From assembly GCA_013122435.1 (NCBI GenBank), contig WYDT01000040.1, forward strand, positions 1 to 63,181: a stretch of DNA of 63,181 nucleotides, written 5' to 3'. Origin of the DNA: Chloroflexi bacterium AL-N1 (lineage in GTDB: Bacteria; Chloroflexota; Chloroflexia; Chloroflexales; Roseiflexaceae). The notes under the pieces are model-generated. The model did not search any database, was not told where the DNA came from, and was given only the letters and a program-made list of their open reading frames with translations. The position numbers and the translations under genes are program-made. Shown in pieces: positions 36,221 through 44,803 of this stretch (position 1 is its first letter; every line of letters starts with the position of its first letter).

Positions 36221-36484
36221 TCAATGCGTTGTTTCGTCAGAATCATGTGCAGGTTTTGTCGTATCTGTTCCCGTAGCGAAGACGACGCGAAATGGCCGAC
36301 CTATGGCCTGTTCAGGACAATTGATTTCACACAACTCACAGAATGTACATGCGTCTGGGTGGGCAATCACCGCACGTTCATTGTGCAAAGCAATCGTCTT
36401 CGTTGGACACCCTGCGACACAGATCCCACAACCCGTACATCGCTGGGTGTCAATTACTGGGAGTGGATGGTGTTTCGTTGTCAC
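36221..36484 (-). CDS. Two-cluster 4Fe-4S ferredoxin-type protein
   Basis: The 87-residue protein, from GTG 36484 with GGGGGA upstream, has CTGCGICVAGCPTKTIAL and CTFCELCEINCPEQAIG, two complete CxxCxxCxxxCP motifs as in NapF-like or bacterial ferredoxins. It is soluble. It probably carries electrons for the nitrate/nitrite or NO-stress proteins. It is first in an operon with the NnrS-like gene, divergent from the CRP-type regulator, and shares its operator (36593-36608) through a TATACT -10. Confidence 0.9.
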   Translation of the reverse strand: MTTKHHPLPVIDTQRCTGCGICVAGCPTKTIALHNERAVIAHPDACTFCELCEINCPEQAIGRPFRVVFATGTDTTKPAHDSDETTH

Positions 36485-36564
36485 AACGTCCCCCTTAACA
36501 ATATGCTTGTGTGATAAGAGGAATGTGTGCTTTGTTGAAATCGTGCTATTGTACCTCTAGTGTG

Positions 36565-36636
36565 AGTATACAATTCAGATATTGATCGAGGATGTGACTT
36601 TTGTCGCAGTGACCGAAAAGTGGTAGGATCTTTACC
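36565..36636. promoter_or_regulatory. CRP-type operator between ferredoxin and regulator genes
   Basis: TGTGACTTTTGTCGCA at 36593-36608 differs by one base from the nar operator. TATACT on the minus strand (36570-36565) is 22 bases from it and serves the ferredoxin operon. TTTACC on the plus strand (36631-36636) is also 22 bases away and would serve the regulator gene, implying autoregulation. Confidence 0.78.
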
Positions 36637-36711
36637 TGTGATGGCAGGTGCACCCATCATATACTTTTAGCGTACAACACAGCATATGTTTTCCCGGATG
36701 AGGATACTACT

Positions 36712-37383
36712 ATGACCATTGATCGTCAGCAGATACAGCAGATACCACTGTTTGCAGATCTCCCTGACTCGGTGCTTGAAGCATTGACACATATTGCCAT
36801 ACCTGTTCAGCGTCGTGCTAGCGATATACTGTTCTACAAAGGAGACCCAGCACCTGGCCTGTATGCCATTCTGCATGGTCGTGTTAAGATTGCTCGTGAG
36901 GCACCCAGCGGTCGTGAGCAGGTATTAACTATCGCAGGAGTCGGACAGCATTTTAACACCGTACCTATTTTTGACCAGGATCCATGTCCCGCGAATGCAC
37001 AGGCAGTGACCGACGCTGATCTGGTGCTGTTCCCCGTCGATGCCTTGCGTGAGGTGGTGGAAAAGCAGCCCACACTGGCGATGGCGCTGCTCGCCGAATG
37101 CTGTAGCTATTTACGCCAATTAGTGAGTTTAGTCGATGATCTAGCACTTACAACCGTGCAGGGTCGCTTGGCACGCCTCCTCTTATCGCTGGCAGAAGAG
37201 GCTGAACGCAACCCCGACGTGTCACCACTCACCCAAGCAGAGATGGCCTCACGAATTGGAACAGTACGCGAGATGGTTGGACGAACGCTCAAAGTGTTCG
37301 ACTCACTTGAGCTTATTTCGATGGATCACGGAGTCATTACGATCTGCAATCCGACAGGGTTACGTGAGCACGCTGAGTATTAA
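36712..37383 (+). CDS. CRP/FNR-family transcriptional regulator of the nitrate block
   Basis: The 223-residue protein has an N-terminal cyclic-nucleotide-like sensor domain (DILFYKGDPAPGLYAILHGRVKIAREAPSGREQVLTI) and a C-terminal winged helix. The recognition helix has REMVGR with Arg186, Glu187 and Arg191, equal to the RExxGR of CRP that reads TGTGA half-sites. There is no N-terminal cysteine cluster, so it is not an FNR-type oxygen sensor. The domain could bind heme/NO (DNR-like) or another ligand. TGTGA-N6-TCACA-type sites lie at its own promoter and at the nar and cupin-nrf promoters. Confidence 0.92.
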   Translation: MTIDRQQIQQIPLFADLPDSVLEALTHIAIPVQRRASDILFYKGDPAPGLYAILHGRVKIAREAPSGREQVLTIAGVGQHFNTVPIFDQDPCPANAQAVTDADLVLFPVDALREVVEKQPTLAMALLAECCSYLRQLVSLVDDLALTTVQGRLARLLLSLAEEAERNPDVSPLTQAEMASRIGTVREMVGRTLKVFDSLELISMDHGVITICNPTGLREHAEY

Positions 37384-37452
37384 CCTAGTGAAACAATCGA
37401 AAGAGAGCAGGGCGTTGGTGAGTCGCCCTGATCAGATCGTCCGTAGTAGGTA

Positions 37453-38964
37453 CTATTCTGTGACGTTTTCCTCCTCTGCAAGCGTAGAGTCAGAGTTACA
37501 CGCGAAACATGCCTGGGTTTCTACACCTTCTTTGAGCAAGGCGATCTGCCCCTGACGTGCAAGATCAATTGCTTCCCCCAGAATACGGGCCGATTCTTGC
37601 GGGGCATGGAAGCCCATTGAATTTTCTGCAGCAATAAAGTCCAGACGCCACTGCGCCTTACGTTGCAAGTCCTGTGCTTCCACAAGCCTTGACTCAGCAA
37701 TACCGGATGACTTGGCCTGCTCAATGTCGTTGATCAGCGCTACCACGGCATCTTCGGCACGACTCATCAAAGTGCGTGTACGATCCTGAATCTCTTCAGC
37801 ACGTGCTTTCATTTCATCCTCATCAAAGTTGTGGCAACTCAGGCAAGCATCAGCAACATTCAACAATGGACTACGTACCTGGTGATCACTCACTTTGACG
37901 GCGCCTTCACGTTGATAGGGCATATGGCAATCGGCACAAGAGACACCGCTACGTGCGTGAATACCCTGACTCCACAGTTCAAACTCAGGATGCTGGGCTT
38001 TGAGGACCGACGCTTCGCTGTTTTTGTGAGTCCAGTCCTTAAACGCAATATCATCGTAATAGGCTTCTATCTGTTCAGCTTTCAACCCATTGTGCCAGGG
38101 GTATGTAAGGCGTTTTTCATCACCCTTAAAGTAATACTCGACATGACACTGGGAACACACCATAGAACGCATTTCCTGCCGATTGGCCAACAGATTCGGG
38201 TCATAGGTGCCTTCTCGTCCATCTTCACGCCAACGCTCAATGCTGGGGAGATGTGGGAGTGGCTCATCGGTACTGGCCAACACATGCATTCCTTCGAGAA
38301 AGGCTGGTCGCGTAACTCGCAATTGCATCGTTTCAGGATCATGGCAATCCATACAGGTAATAGGATGCTCTACGAGTTGGTGTGCCTCTGTGTATGGCAT
38401 CGAGTTCACGATTTCAAAGCCCCGCATAATGGCATCCTCCCGATGAATATCATCATCGGGAACACCATCGGCGAGTCCTTGCTCCCGATAGGCCGGAAGA
38501 ACTGCTGCATGACAATGGAGACAGGCACCTGGCTGACTGACCACCTCCACCCGTTCAGTCTCACGCTGATCCGAGAGCATATATGCATGTCCGCGATCTT
38601 CACGGTAATCGATGCTAAAGGCATAGCCATTGAAAATCGTGCGCCAGGCCGGAAACTCATCTAACCGCTGGAAAGCTTCGCTCCCACCGTGACGTGTCCG
38701 TTCCGTATCAACTGTTCGACGATAGCTATCATATTGACGTGGAAAATTCTGACCCCAAGTGGTTGGATCGACCGTATCTTCGGTTAATTCGGCGACTCGA
38801 AAGACATCCTGACGTGCTTCTTCCTGACGCTGTGCGATATTCCCCAAAAACCACAAAACCCCAACAGTCGCTACAGCAACAACGAGAACCAGAGCAATAT
38901 AGAACCATACTGGAATTGTATGGAACGATAACCGACGTTGCATAGATTTCTCACTTTCAATCAC
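37453..38964 (-). CDS. nrfA: Ammonia-forming cytochrome c nitrite reductase, all-CXXCH type
   Basis: NrfA reduces nitrite to ammonium with six electrons on the outer face of the membrane. The 503-residue protein has an uncleaved-looking anchor at residues 17-40, then WGQNFPRQYDSYRRTVDTER and five heme motifs: CLHCH (148-152), CMDCH, CSQCH, CADCH and CLSCH. The region KAQHPEFELWSQGIHARSGV before CADCH is typical of NrfA. The first, catalytic heme uses CxxCH rather than the CxxCK of the E. coli enzyme, as in Campylobacter-like forms. Its start overlaps the nrfH stop by four bases. Confidence 0.94.
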   Translation of the reverse strand: MIESEKSMQRRLSFHTIPVWFYIALVLVVAVATVGVLWFLGNIAQRQEEARQDVFRVAELTEDTVDPTTWGQNFPRQYDSYRRTVDTERTRHGGSEAFQRLDEFPAWRTIFNGYAFSIDYREDRGHAYMLSDQRETERVEVVSQPGACLHCHAAVLPAYREQGLADGVPDDDIHREDAIMRGFEIVNSMPYTEAHQLVEHPITCMDCHDPETMQLRVTRPAFLEGMHVLASTDEPLPHLPSIERWREDGREGTYDPNLLANRQEMRSMVCSQCHVEYYFKGDEKRLTYPWHNGLKAEQIEAYYDDIAFKDWTHKNSEASVLKAQHPEFELWSQGIHARSGVSCADCHMPYQREGAVKVSDHQVRSPLLNVADACLSCHNFDEDEMKARAEEIQDRTRTLMSRAEDAVVALINDIEQAKSSGIAESRLVEAQDLQRKAQWRLDFIAAENSMGFHAPQESARILGEAIDLARQGQIALLKEGVETQACFACNSDSTLAEEENVTE

Positions 38965-39422
38965 TGTGCTGGACCATGCCCAACATCACGATGACACACC
39001 ACACAATCAATTTCATCACGCTCAACATGGGCCGTCATTTCACTTACGGTCGTCTGGTGACAGAGCAAACACTTCTGTTGGACAACAGCTTTGCTCTGTG
39101 GGCGGATACGAATGGGTTCCGGGAAATCCATAAGGGTAAAGCCTTTGGCATGCCAGAAACCATTTTCAAGCTTGGTGAGGTATTTTGGTACCAACTCGTG
39201 TGGGACATGGCAGCTATTGCAGGTTGCCACAGCGTGATGACTCGATTTTTGCCAGCCATCGTATTGATCGCGCATGACGTGACAGTTCACACATGCGACG
39301 GGATCGTCCGAGAGGTACGAGGCACCACGGGCGTAATAAAACGTATAGCCACCCAATCCACTGCAAAGACCAACCAGTCCACAGAACACAAGCAGGAGCT
39401 TTGCACGTATACCTAGATGCAT
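38961..39422 (-). CDS. nrfH: NrfH-type tetraheme quinol dehydrogenase
   Basis: I chose ATG 39422 (MHLGIRAKLLL) because GGAGGG lies just upstream; the longer frame has no site. The 153-residue NapC/NirT-family protein has one membrane anchor at residues 8-28 and four heme motifs, CVNCHVM, CNSCH, CLLCH and CVVCH. CxxCHxM at the first heme is the NrfH pattern in which Met is a ligand. It oxidises menaquinol and feeds NrfA, whose gene overlaps its end by four bases. Confidence 0.94.
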   Translation of the reverse strand: MHLGIRAKLLLVFCGLVGLCSGLGGYTFYYARGASYLSDDPVACVNCHVMRDQYDGWQKSSHHAVATCNSCHVPHELVPKYLTKLENGFWHAKGFTLMDFPEPIRIRPQSKAVVQQKCLLCHQTTVSEMTAHVERDEIDCVVCHRDVGHGPAQ

Positions 39423-39525
39423 GCTCCCTCCTTCCATAAAGCCGATAAGGGCGTAATAGTACAATTCCTCTTTCTGACGATAGACACATCAAGGGGCTTC
39501 GTCAGAGAATACACATATTGCGTTA

Positions 39526-40335
39526 TCATAAAATATATCCAAGTGCGAGAAGCAACATTGTAAGAACACCAAACGCTAGTTCCTGTATGCCAACTACCGC
39601 AACGCGTGTTGATGTTCGTCGTGGTGACACACCGTATACAGCGCGTATGAGTAAGATGCCAAAAGCAAGAGTGGCTGTCCAGGGGATCGTCTGCAACCAG
39701 GTTAGTCCAAGGATAAGAAAGAAACCAACGGAATGGGCAAGCCATGTTGGTTGGGTAGAAACAGTCACCCCGCGTATGTGGCGGATGCGCGTCCGCACGT
39801 AGACAATAGCCGTCACTGCACGGATGATCAATACTGCCCACAGCGCAAAAGCTGCAACCATCCCCCATCCTGCAACTAATGTAATCGCGGCAATGGAACC
39901 ACTGAGAGCGCTTGCCCCTGCTATTTCTGGTATAAGGTGGCGTGCTTGCTTACAAAGGTTGTAGAGTATATGAATAGTAGCCAATGGCACAGCAACAAGT
40001 ACCGCCATCCAAAACGGTGCAGATGCAAACCAGAGTGCTATGACAAATGCACAGAGCGCTGCCCCCCCATATAACAGCACAAAAAGACATACCCAGAATG
40101 TGCGAGGATAGCGTTTGCCGCGTCGCAGGTCTGCAATCATAAGCTCCAGTGGGTGACGAAATAAGAAAACATTGATGGCAGCCAACCCAAGGAACATGCC
40201 TGCTACAGTTGGGGCAATCAGTAAACCTAAGACAATTGGCTCAAGCAAAAATCCCCAACCACCATGTTCTGTTGGCAGTGCAATGGGACGGAGACGTACA
40301 CTGGTCCTCGCTATTGTGCCATCCATAACCTCCAC
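39526..40335 (-). CDS. YwiC-like integral membrane protein
   Basis: The 269-residue protein has about eight membrane segments and the YwiC-like signature LPTEHGGWGFLLEPIVLGLL followed by FRHPLELMIADLRRGKRYPRT. In Bacillus subtilis ywiC lies beside narK-fnr-narGHJI; its function is unknown. The start is GTG 40335, with ATG 40326 as an alternative. It follows the cupin gene by three bases and precedes nrfH in the same direction, so it is in the nrf operon. Confidence 0.86.
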   Translation of the reverse strand: MEVMDGTIARTSVRLRPIALPTEHGGWGFLLEPIVLGLLIAPTVAGMFLGLAAINVFLFRHPLELMIADLRRGKRYPRTFWVCLFVLLYGGAALCAFVIALWFASAPFWMAVLVAVPLATIHILYNLCKQARHLIPEIAGASALSGSIAAITLVAGWGMVAAFALWAVLIIRAVTAIVYVRTRIRHIRGVTVSTQPTWLAHSVGFFLILGLTWLQTIPWTATLAFGILLIRAVYGVSPRRTSTRVAVVGIQELAFGVLTMLLLALGYIL

Positions 40336-40338
40336 CTC

Positions 40339-40686
40339 TTACATTGACTCAGCAAGTTGTGGCAACAAGACTAGTTGCATCGTCGTTGGGGTTTTTGCCT
40401 GCACACTGTGTGGCAAATGCGGCGGCATGTGAATCCAGGTGCCAGCTCGGGCTGCGATGGAATTGGTTCCAAGCGTAACCTGGGCCTCGCCTTGTATAAT
40501 ATGAATAATGGCTGGTCTGGCAGCAGTATGCTCAGATAATGCTTGACCAGTATCAAAACCAAATAGAATAACTTTTATTTGATCATCTTCATATATCGTG
40601 CGGCTTAATATTCCACGAGGCGGTATCTCAATCGATGCTTGTACATCCAAAATAACCGTAGCTGAACCATTAGGTATGGGAGTCAT
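40339..40686 (-). CDS. Single-domain cupin protein
   Basis: The 115-residue protein has the two cupin motifs: LSEHTAARPAIIHIIQGEAQVTLG and AGTWIHMPPHLPHSVQAKTPTTMQLVL. Metal-binding histidines are visible in each (HTAARP, MPPHLPHS). Small cupins of this type accompany denitrification and nitrite reduction genes but have no settled function. It is the first gene of the cupin-ywiC-nrfH-nrfA operon, downstream of the 40767 operator. Confidence 0.87.
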   Translation of the reverse strand: MTPIPNGSATVILDVQASIEIPPRGILSRTIYEDDQIKVILFGFDTGQALSEHTAARPAIIHIIQGEAQVTLGTNSIAARAGTWIHMPPHLPHSVQAKTPTTMQLVLLPQLAESM

Positions 40687-40739
40687 AACATTTGCTTTCA
40701 GAAGCTAGCAGCACACTGCAGCATGTGTACCCTGCTATC

Positions 40740-40810
40740 AGTGTACCAACGTTAATGAACCGGGTATGTGACTTTTTTCACATTGAGTCGATAGTTGTGG
40801 AACGTTTACC
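40740..40810. promoter_or_regulatory. CRP-type operator upstream of cupin-ywiC-nrfHA
   Basis: TGTGACTTTTTTCACA at 40767-40782 is a close match to the two other operators. On the minus strand TACACT (40745-40740) lies 21 bases away and would serve the cupin operon. On the plus strand TTTACC (40805-40810) lies 22 bases away, followed by the same TTTACCTGTG stretch as at the regulator promoter. Confidence 0.78.
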
Positions 40811-40846
40811 TGTGGTTGTAAGTAGAAGGCGATGCTGTAGGAGGAA

Positions 40847-40879
40847 GTGAAGAGGGCCTTATACAGACCCTCAAAATAG
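40847..40879 (+). other. Stub reading frame of 10 codons after a strong ribosome site
   Basis: TAGGAGGA precedes GTG 40847, giving (M)KRALYRPSK and a stop. It is downstream of the plus-strand arm of the 40767 operator. It may be a truncated gene start or not translated at all. GAGGG and CCCTC within it could form a weak hairpin. Confidence 0.25.
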
Positions 40880-40905
40880 AAACACTTACCGACATTATTG
40901 AGATA

Positions 40906-41373
40906 CTATTTATCCCAGAAGGCACAGGCTGTTGGTGAGTTTAAGCGTGGGTCACGTACAAGACGCGTGCTTGCATAGCGAAGGTCACAACTCAAATTGT
41001 TTGTACCCCGTGGGTACAACTTCATACTATAGGCTTCCTCACCACCAGTAGATGAAAAGACTGAGGTAACAATAAATAATGTTTCGTTCCCTTGAACTTG
41101 TGCAAACAATAGTTTGGTCGTACAGCCATTGATAGCTCCATAACTCTGGTTGGCAAACCAACTAGAAGGGGCTAATTCACCCCAGATTAATCGATATCTA
41201 TCAGCAATAATGCAATAGGTAGCCTCAATATTTCCTCCATATCGATTGATACGGATATAGGTCAGGCTAGGATATCCAGCTGCTTGTGCAGGAACTACAG
41301 GTATACAGGAAATGACAATAAAAAAGATACAGATGATAGTCAAACGACGGTACAGAGATTTGAAATTCCTCAT
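40906..41373 (-). CDS. Secreted hypothetical protein with cysteines, 155 residues
   Basis: ATG 41373 follows AAGGAGG. A signal peptide is clear at residues 10-31 (LTIICIFFIVISCIPVVPAQAAG). The mature part of about 124 residues is beta-rich with four cysteines (TYC, NGCTTK, SCDLR, TACAF) that could make two disulfides. It includes YIRINRYGGNIEATYCII. I do not recognise the family. It is followed upstream by a second small secreted gene in the same direction, within AT-rich DNA. Confidence 0.7.
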   Translation of the reverse strand: MRNFKSLYRRLTIICIFFIVISCIPVVPAQAAGYPSLTYIRINRYGGNIEATYCIIADRYRLIWGELAPSSWFANQSYGAINGCTTKLLFAQVQGNETLFIVTSVFSSTGGEEAYSMKLYPRGTNNLSCDLRYASTRLVRDPRLNSPTACAFWDK

Positions 41374-41450
41374 AACATACCTCCTTAACAGCAGGAAAAA
41401 TAACTAATCAGAATTGTCAAACGAATAAGTGGTTAATCACTTAATGATAT

Positions 41451-41771
41451 TTAACGATAACAACGCCATGAATATGGATCATCCCAATTGGAAGTAGAAG
41501 CCCACGCACCATATCCATATTGCCATGCACACACATGATTCGTGTTAATTGAGTTAAGATGTCCAGTACGGTCACGACAACGCCAGGAGGCAGCATCCAT
41601 AGGGAGGATAAGCACAGCCATTTGTGGTGCCCACCATTTATGATGAACGTGACAATACGTATACAAATCCAGACCACCTAAATCAGTAGCTGCATGTGCC
41701 GCTGGAATATTGGCAATCGCAATTAATCCGACCAAAAGCAAACTCACGATAGTATGTCGTAACCTGTTCAT
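41451..41771 (-). CDS. Small secreted Cys/Trp-rich protein
   Basis: ATG 41771 (MNRLRHTIVSLLLVGLIAI) follows GAGGAG by four bases and starts a signal peptide ending AAHAA. The mature part of about 80 residues has LDLYTYCHVHHKWWAPQ, ASWRCRDRTGHLNSINTNHV then CAWQYG and ends DPYSWRCYR. This looks like a small two-disulfide domain found once or repeatedly in secreted actinobacterial and Chloroflexota proteins (patterns such as YSWRC). Role unknown; adhesion or a toxin-like secreted factor are possible. Confidence 0.7.
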   Translation of the reverse strand: MNRLRHTIVSLLLVGLIAIANIPAAHAATDLGGLDLYTYCHVHHKWWAPQMAVLILPMDAASWRCRDRTGHLNSINTNHVCAWQYGYGAWASTSNWDDPYSWRCYR

Positions 41772-42152
41772 ATAGCTCCTCATAATGACTATGTATGTGA
41801 ACAATACATGTATGATTACCACACAAAAGTAGCACTACCACAACTATTAGCAACGTTGAGCATTTTCAAGCTTCCAAAACAAGCGTGTTTCATTAATAAT
41901 TACATATCGGTATCCTCACTTTCCGTTTAGCTAAACCTCATTACTTAACTATGTAGTAGAATTTATAGGTAAACTTACTAAACCTCAATGCCTCTCAATA
42001 GACTTAAAAAGGTTAATCTCAATTAAGAACTATAATGCAAATACCACTATAGTAAGATGGATCAAATTGATGTTACTGTAGTCACTACAGTGAAAAGGAT
42101 AGCATAAACTTTTGAAAAAACCGGCAAAACATGTAGATTAGTTTTCGTTTAG
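41772..42152. other. AT-rich intergenic stretch
   Basis: I see no gene in these 381 bases. Repeated TTAATNATTA and AACCTCA-like words occur (CTAAACCTCATTAC and CTAAACCTCAATGC at about 41932 and 41983), which could be regulator sites for the secreted-protein genes. Nothing stronger is visible. Confidence 0.45.
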
Positions 42153-42362
42153 TTATTCATTCCAAAGACTCAGACGTCCACGATCATCTTCTTGAACCAA
42201 TATTCCTTCTTCCTCCAATTTTCGTAGATCATCTTCAATGGTTGAGGGATGGACACCCATTAGTCGAGCAAGCTCAGACTGAGTTTGACCAGGTGTTTTC
42301 GTTAACGCCGCGACAATGGTGATTAGTCGTTCATGTTTAGCCACTTTGCTTCCAAATAACAT
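42153..42362 (-). CDS. Small winged-helix DNA-binding protein
   Basis: ATG 42362 (MLFGSKVAKHERL) follows GGAGGG by six bases and gives 69 residues. The sequence TIVAALTKTPGQTQSELARLMGVHPSTIEDDLRKLEEEGILVQED then RGRLSLW is a complete MarR/FeoC-like winged helix with nothing else attached. It is the only soluble regulator beside the two small secreted-protein genes and is in the same orientation, so it may control them. That link is inferred. Confidence 0.8.
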   Translation of the reverse strand: MLFGSKVAKHERLITIVAALTKTPGQTQSELARLMGVHPSTIEDDLRKLEEEGILVQEDDRGRLSLWNE

Positions 42363-42832
42363 TTGTGTCCCTCCATACATACAACTATTAACACCTTCAA
42401 CGGATAGGGTATTTTGTGGTATAATTACTTCATTACGTAGTTCAAAAATATTGATGTATTAATTAAATTCATCCATGAAAACTGTATTGTTACATAATTT
42501 GAATATATTATTCACATTTAAATCACTTTATTTAGCTTATCAAAGCAATTTCCGTAGCTTATAACATACTAATTACTTCATCTATTAATTTTGCATAAAC
42601 TATGTTATTTACAGCATTAATAATTAAATAAGGGCTTTAAATGAGTTTTTTTCGTTCATTTATTACAATCCAAGAATAGCCAAATGAAGAGAACAATACA
42701 AGATTAAGCAACGTATAAAGTGCGTATCAGATACGGCAAAAGACGTGCAACATGCGTAGCATGCCCAAAAGAATATAGTTATTCATACGAGAGAAACTCT
42801 CCAATATAAACTCTTATAAGGAGGTAGAGGCT
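42363..42832. other. AT-rich intergenic stretch between divergent regulator genes
   Basis: These 470 bases are very AT-rich and hold no recognisable gene on either strand. They separate the small winged-helix gene (minus) from the membrane HTH gene (plus), so promoters of both should be here. The ribosome site AAGGAGG at 42818-42824 belongs to the plus-strand gene. Confidence 0.5.
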
Positions 42833-43810
42833 GTGGATATTTCAGACAACCGCCTTAGTGAAGCGTTGAAAGTTTCTGGCTGGGGCCTTGACACTTTAGC
42901 AAAGACAACTGGAATAAGCAAAGGGACATTACAACATTGGAGAAAAGCTAGATCGAAACCTCAACACTGGACAGATGCGCTCCCAATTATCAAGTTACTT
43001 AATTGGTCAAAACATGAACTTGAGCTGTGGTTACTTGAAGTGTATGATATGGACCTGTCAACTGCTCAACAACGGACACCACCTGATCGTCAACATATGC
43101 TTGATTTGTTAGATCAACTATGCGATCTATCAGATAAAGAATCATCAAACTCTTTACTCAAAACAAGTGAGGGTGATACCGATCATAAGACAAATATGAC
43201 AACAATGCTAATTAGCTTCAAAGATAAGCTGAGATTGCTAGCCCGTCCAAAACTGACAATTCTCTGGAATATTAGTCTCTTAACTATACTGTGTTTTATG
43301 GGCTTTCTACTCTTTCAACGCAACCAGCAACCAATATCAGAGCCTGGGAACCAGCAACCAACATCGGAGCTCGGGGTACGAGTATCAGATCCTGGGGGTG
43401 TAGAAGCTCTGCAATTAATGCATACTGACAGGCCAGCTAATTCACTCGATCAAATTAACTTTTACTGGACTTCTAGCTACGCAAATGGAACTATTTATAT
43501 TGAAGTGTGCACACAAGAACCTGCCTATTGGATTTCATCTCGTGAAGTGCACCCTAATGCTAAAATCTGGGGAATGTTTTCCTATGAAAGCGACAAAGAA
43601 TGTAATGATGCATTGGCTGCGGCAATGGGGGTTTTAATTGGTGATGTCATGTCATTTGGTATTGGGGCAGGAGCGCATATGCCAGAACGCACAGGAGTTG
43701 ATGTGCCACTTACTCACCCTTCAGGCACACGCATGTATACGGTAACACGAACAGGAACACCAAACCAGGAGTTAAAGGTTACATTTGAAGAAGAAATTCA
43801 AACTCAATAG
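42833..43810 (+). CDS. Membrane-anchored HTH protein with extracytoplasmic domain
   Basis: From GTG 42833 the protein has 325 residues. Residues about 5-55 form an XRE-like helix-turn-helix (LSEALKVSGWGLDTLAKTTGISKGTLQHWRKARSKP). A linker with leucine-rich helices follows, one membrane segment is at about 141-160 (LWNISLLTILCFMGFLLF), and the C-terminal 150 residues lie outside. That part opens with a short repeat (QQPISEPGN/QQPTSELG) and has FYWTSSYANGTIYIEVCTQEP and a second Cys. The layout resembles one-component transmembrane regulators that sense an external signal. Its target is unknown. Confidence 0.78.
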   Translation: MDISDNRLSEALKVSGWGLDTLAKTTGISKGTLQHWRKARSKPQHWTDALPIIKLLNWSKHELELWLLEVYDMDLSTAQQRTPPDRQHMLDLLDQLCDLSDKESSNSLLKTSEGDTDHKTNMTTMLISFKDKLRLLARPKLTILWNISLLTILCFMGFLLFQRNQQPISEPGNQQPTSELGVRVSDPGGVEALQLMHTDRPANSLDQINFYWTSSYANGTIYIEVCTQEPAYWISSREVHPNAKIWGMFSYESDKECNDALAAAMGVLIGDVMSFGIGAGAHMPERTGVDVPLTHPSGTRMYTVTRTGTPNQELKVTFEEEIQTQ

Positions 43811-43826
43811 GATTGATTATATCCTT

Positions 43827-44771
43827 TCACCCCTGCACAATCAGTTGGGCTTTGCGCTCTGCCAGACCGATCTGGGCCATCGCGCCGGAGTGAAATGCGA
43901 GGTAGTCACTCTCGATTCCATCGCTAAAGATAATGCCATAGTCAGGCATATGCGAGGTAATCGTGAGGTGCTGATGTTGCGCGATCTGACCAAAAACAAT
44001 GTTGGCCTGTGAGGTTTTCGAGACAAACGGCTCACGCACTGTAAACCAGAGACGATTAGCATCCCATCCCAGCGCGATCTCGTCCAACTCAGGTGGTTGC
44101 TCACCAAGGTTGGTAAAGTAGCGCGCCACCTGCCACGCTCCGGTCGTAATCGAGCGTAGCCAGCCGGTACACCCGGCGCCGGTCGAAACAATAATCCCAC
44201 TCGAACTCTGCTGTTCACGCTTACTACCAAACTCAAGCGTGTAGCGCGCCGATCCATGCGAACGTGGGCCAATAAACAGATCATTCACACCATACAATGT
44301 CTGCCCATCGTTCAACGTCACCTTGGCCATTGAAACTGGTTGAATCTTCAGATCGCCACGCAGCGCACGGTCAAGCCATGTCGCCGCATCGGTTGCAGTA
44401 AAGGGGAGAAGCACACCATCAATACGCGCCGGGTCAGGGTTGAATGCGAGAATAGGCTGGCTGGTCAGATACTTCGCCGTATTGATCACGAGACCGTCTG
44501 GTCCAATCGTCACCACCAGATCGCGCCCATCGAAGTAGTAAGTCGGCAGCAAGTCCCGGTCGATAAACTGGTGCCGCACACCTCGGGGCAATTGTTGGCG
44601 CAGCATCTCCACTGAGCGATGATACTGTGAGTCACTCTGCTCGTAACTGGCAAAAGGAATCTGGTTCTGCTCCAGGTAGAATTTGGCCTGAGCTTTTGAG
44701 TTCAAACGATTGACCAGATCCTCCAGCGGCGTTTTCTTGGTCACAACAACGATTTTCTCAAAATGTGGCAT
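43827..44771 (-). CDS. NAD kinase-like protein with altered GGDG motif
   Basis: The 314-residue protein resembles ATP-NAD kinases: the motif VVTIGPDGLVINTAKYL at residues 85-101 takes the place of GGDGTxL, and YGVNDLFIGPRSHGSARYTL and SSSGIIVSTGAGCTGWLRSI match the NE and GTGSTG-like regions. The catalytic Asp92 is kept but the second Gly is Pro91 and Thr is Leu94. It may phosphorylate a different substrate or be regulatory. It is encoded 32 bases after the SPFH gene in the same direction, forming a two-gene unit. Confidence 0.8.
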   Translation of the reverse strand: MPHFEKIVVVTKKTPLEDLVNRLNSKAQAKFYLEQNQIPFASYEQSDSQYHRSVEMLRQQLPRGVRHQFIDRDLLPTYYFDGRDLVVTIGPDGLVINTAKYLTSQPILAFNPDPARIDGVLLPFTATDAATWLDRALRGDLKIQPVSMAKVTLNDGQTLYGVNDLFIGPRSHGSARYTLEFGSKREQQSSSGIIVSTGAGCTGWLRSITTGAWQVARYFTNLGEQPPELDEIALGWDANRLWFTVREPFVSKTSQANIVFGQIAQHQHLTITSHMPDYGIIFSDGIESDYLAFHSGAMAQIGLAERKAQLIVQG

Positions 44772-44803
44772 AAAATGACCCTGTTATCTGCTTCAATACT
44801 GTT

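Noticed and set aside
37831..38664. Plus-strand open frame of 277 codons inside nrfA
   Set aside because: It lies entirely within nrfA on the opposite strand; nrfA has five heme motifs and family-length sequence, so this frame is a shadow.
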